A DNA stretch of 56,549 bases from Neorhizobium galegae bv. officinalis (GTDB taxonomy: Bacteria; Pseudomonadota; Alphaproteobacteria; Rhizobiales; Rhizobiaceae), in NCBI GenBank assembly GCA_000985875.1, contig CCRI01000028.1, forward strand, positions 1-56,549, in the 5' to 3' direction. The position numbers and the translations under genes were made by a program. The notes under the pieces were generated by a model that saw only the letters and a program-made list of their open reading frames with translations, was not told where the DNA came from and made no database searches. Below are positions 56,258 through 56,549 of the stretch, one piece after another (the first letter of the stretch is position 1; each line of letters starts with the position of its first letter).

Positions 56258-56549
56258 GCTGTTGAACGGTGATCTGCCTATGCTTGTCGAGGTTCCCATG
56301 CTGGATACTGGCCGAGCGACTGCGTGCATTCAGATGCGCTGTCTGTATATCCCTCCAGTGTCGACTCGATGGCCAACCTCGACAGAGAGTGCGCGTGGCG
56401 TGAACGCAGCGCGAACATTGAGCGCCGGAGTTCGGGACATTTCCGGGACTTTATGCGCTGATCTTCGTATTTTGAGCGGTTTTTGTTCCGTTTTCCCCTT
56501 TCGGGGAGAACATCCAAAATCCTGATTTTGACTGAGATTTCAAGGGGAT
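56258..56549. other. Right margin, no gene
   Basis: No convincing gene is seen in the last 292 bp. The segment has the right copy of the imperfect terminal repeat (56430-56451) and a CCCCTTTCGGGG hairpin (about 56496-56507). The sequence after the hairpin is A/T-rich (56508-56540), which could be host DNA past the right attachment site. No tRNA is seen. Confidence 0.4.
56430..56451. repeat. Imperfect terminal repeat, right copy
   Basis: The 22-nt stretch with CGGGACATTTCCGGGACTT matches the left copy (59-80) at 20 of 22 positions in direct orientation. Read on the minus strand it translates like the tail of an integrase (KVPEMSRTP). It may be the remnant of another integrase gene or an att-related site. 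Confidence 0.3.

Noticed and set aside
1..56549. A short shared word (TTCCGTTTT) near both window ends as the attachment core
   Set aside because: It is only 9 bases, lacks longer flanking identity, and could occur by chance. The 22-nt imperfect repeat is kept as the better but still weak candidate.

Overview
This window looks like an almost complete temperate phage (prophage), running from a tyrosine integrase at the left edge to a cargo gene near the right edge, in an alphaproteobacterium of the Rhizobiales (Rhizobium/Agrobacterium/Sinorhizobium type). The host guess rests on the GC-rich coding style, on protein families typical of rhizobial phages, and on two copies of the alphaproteobacterial LexA box (GTTC-N7-GTTC or its complement). 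The host assignment is inference; the prophage assignment is close to certain. No tRNA, rRNA, CRISPR array or insertion sequence was found.

Layout. (1) 37-9333, minus strand: a long, tightly overlapped early-left operon. It is transcribed leftwards and holds small proteins, an HD phosphohydrolase, a winged-helix protein, SSB, a DUF2303 protein, a full-length beta sliding clamp, a MazG-like protein, DUF1643, ASCH and Gp37/Gp68 proteins, an excisionase-like protein and the integrase. (2) 9334-10700: the immunity region. A CI-like S24 repressor faces a Cro-like gene. Four 15-bp operators (GTAG-N7-CTAC) lie at the cro promoter, the repressor start and the early-left promoter. A LexA box precedes an 81-aa gene that runs convergently into the repressor, which suggests a LexA-controlled antirepressor. 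(3) 10704-21484: early-right replication and modification genes. These are a CII-like regulator, GNAT, helicase-methyltransferase fusion, C5 methyltransferase, primase and D5-type helicase, followed by a repeat-rich region with a 26-bp perfect palindrome that looks like a replication origin. (4) 21501-31453: packaging and head genes in a lambda-like arrangement (terminase GpA, lambda-type portal, S14 protease with nested scaffold, gpD, gpE). (5) 31450-47524: a P2-like contractile tail (gpV, gpW/gp25, gpJ, gpI, fibres, sheath, tube, frameshifted chaperone, tape measure, gpU, gpX, gpD), interrupted by an antisense DUF4339 cargo gene. (6) 47589-49804: lysis (GH19 endolysin, overlapping spanin-like pair, holin candidates). 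(7) 49904-53869: a DNA-repair cassette on both sides of a second LexA box (SRAP/HMCES-like protein, thermonuclease, zinc-binding small proteins leftwards; ATP-dependent DNA ligase rightwards). (8) 53966-56257: a 763-aa protein of unknown family with a C-terminal zinc ribbon and a PD-(D/E)XK-like nuclease signature, placed where prophages usually carry defence cargo.

How the parts work together (inference). In the lysogen the repressor holds the early-left and cro promoters. DNA damage would release the 81-aa protein and the repair cassette through host LexA. The phage brings its own clamp, SSB, primase and helicase but no polymerase, so it should recruit host Pol III to an origin after the helicase gene. 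Two methyltransferases of different classes would protect its DNA. The most novel candidates are the 763-aa cargo protein, the LexA/antirepressor circuit, the origin-like repeat region, and a programmed -1 frameshift (GGGAAAC) upstream of the tape measure gene.
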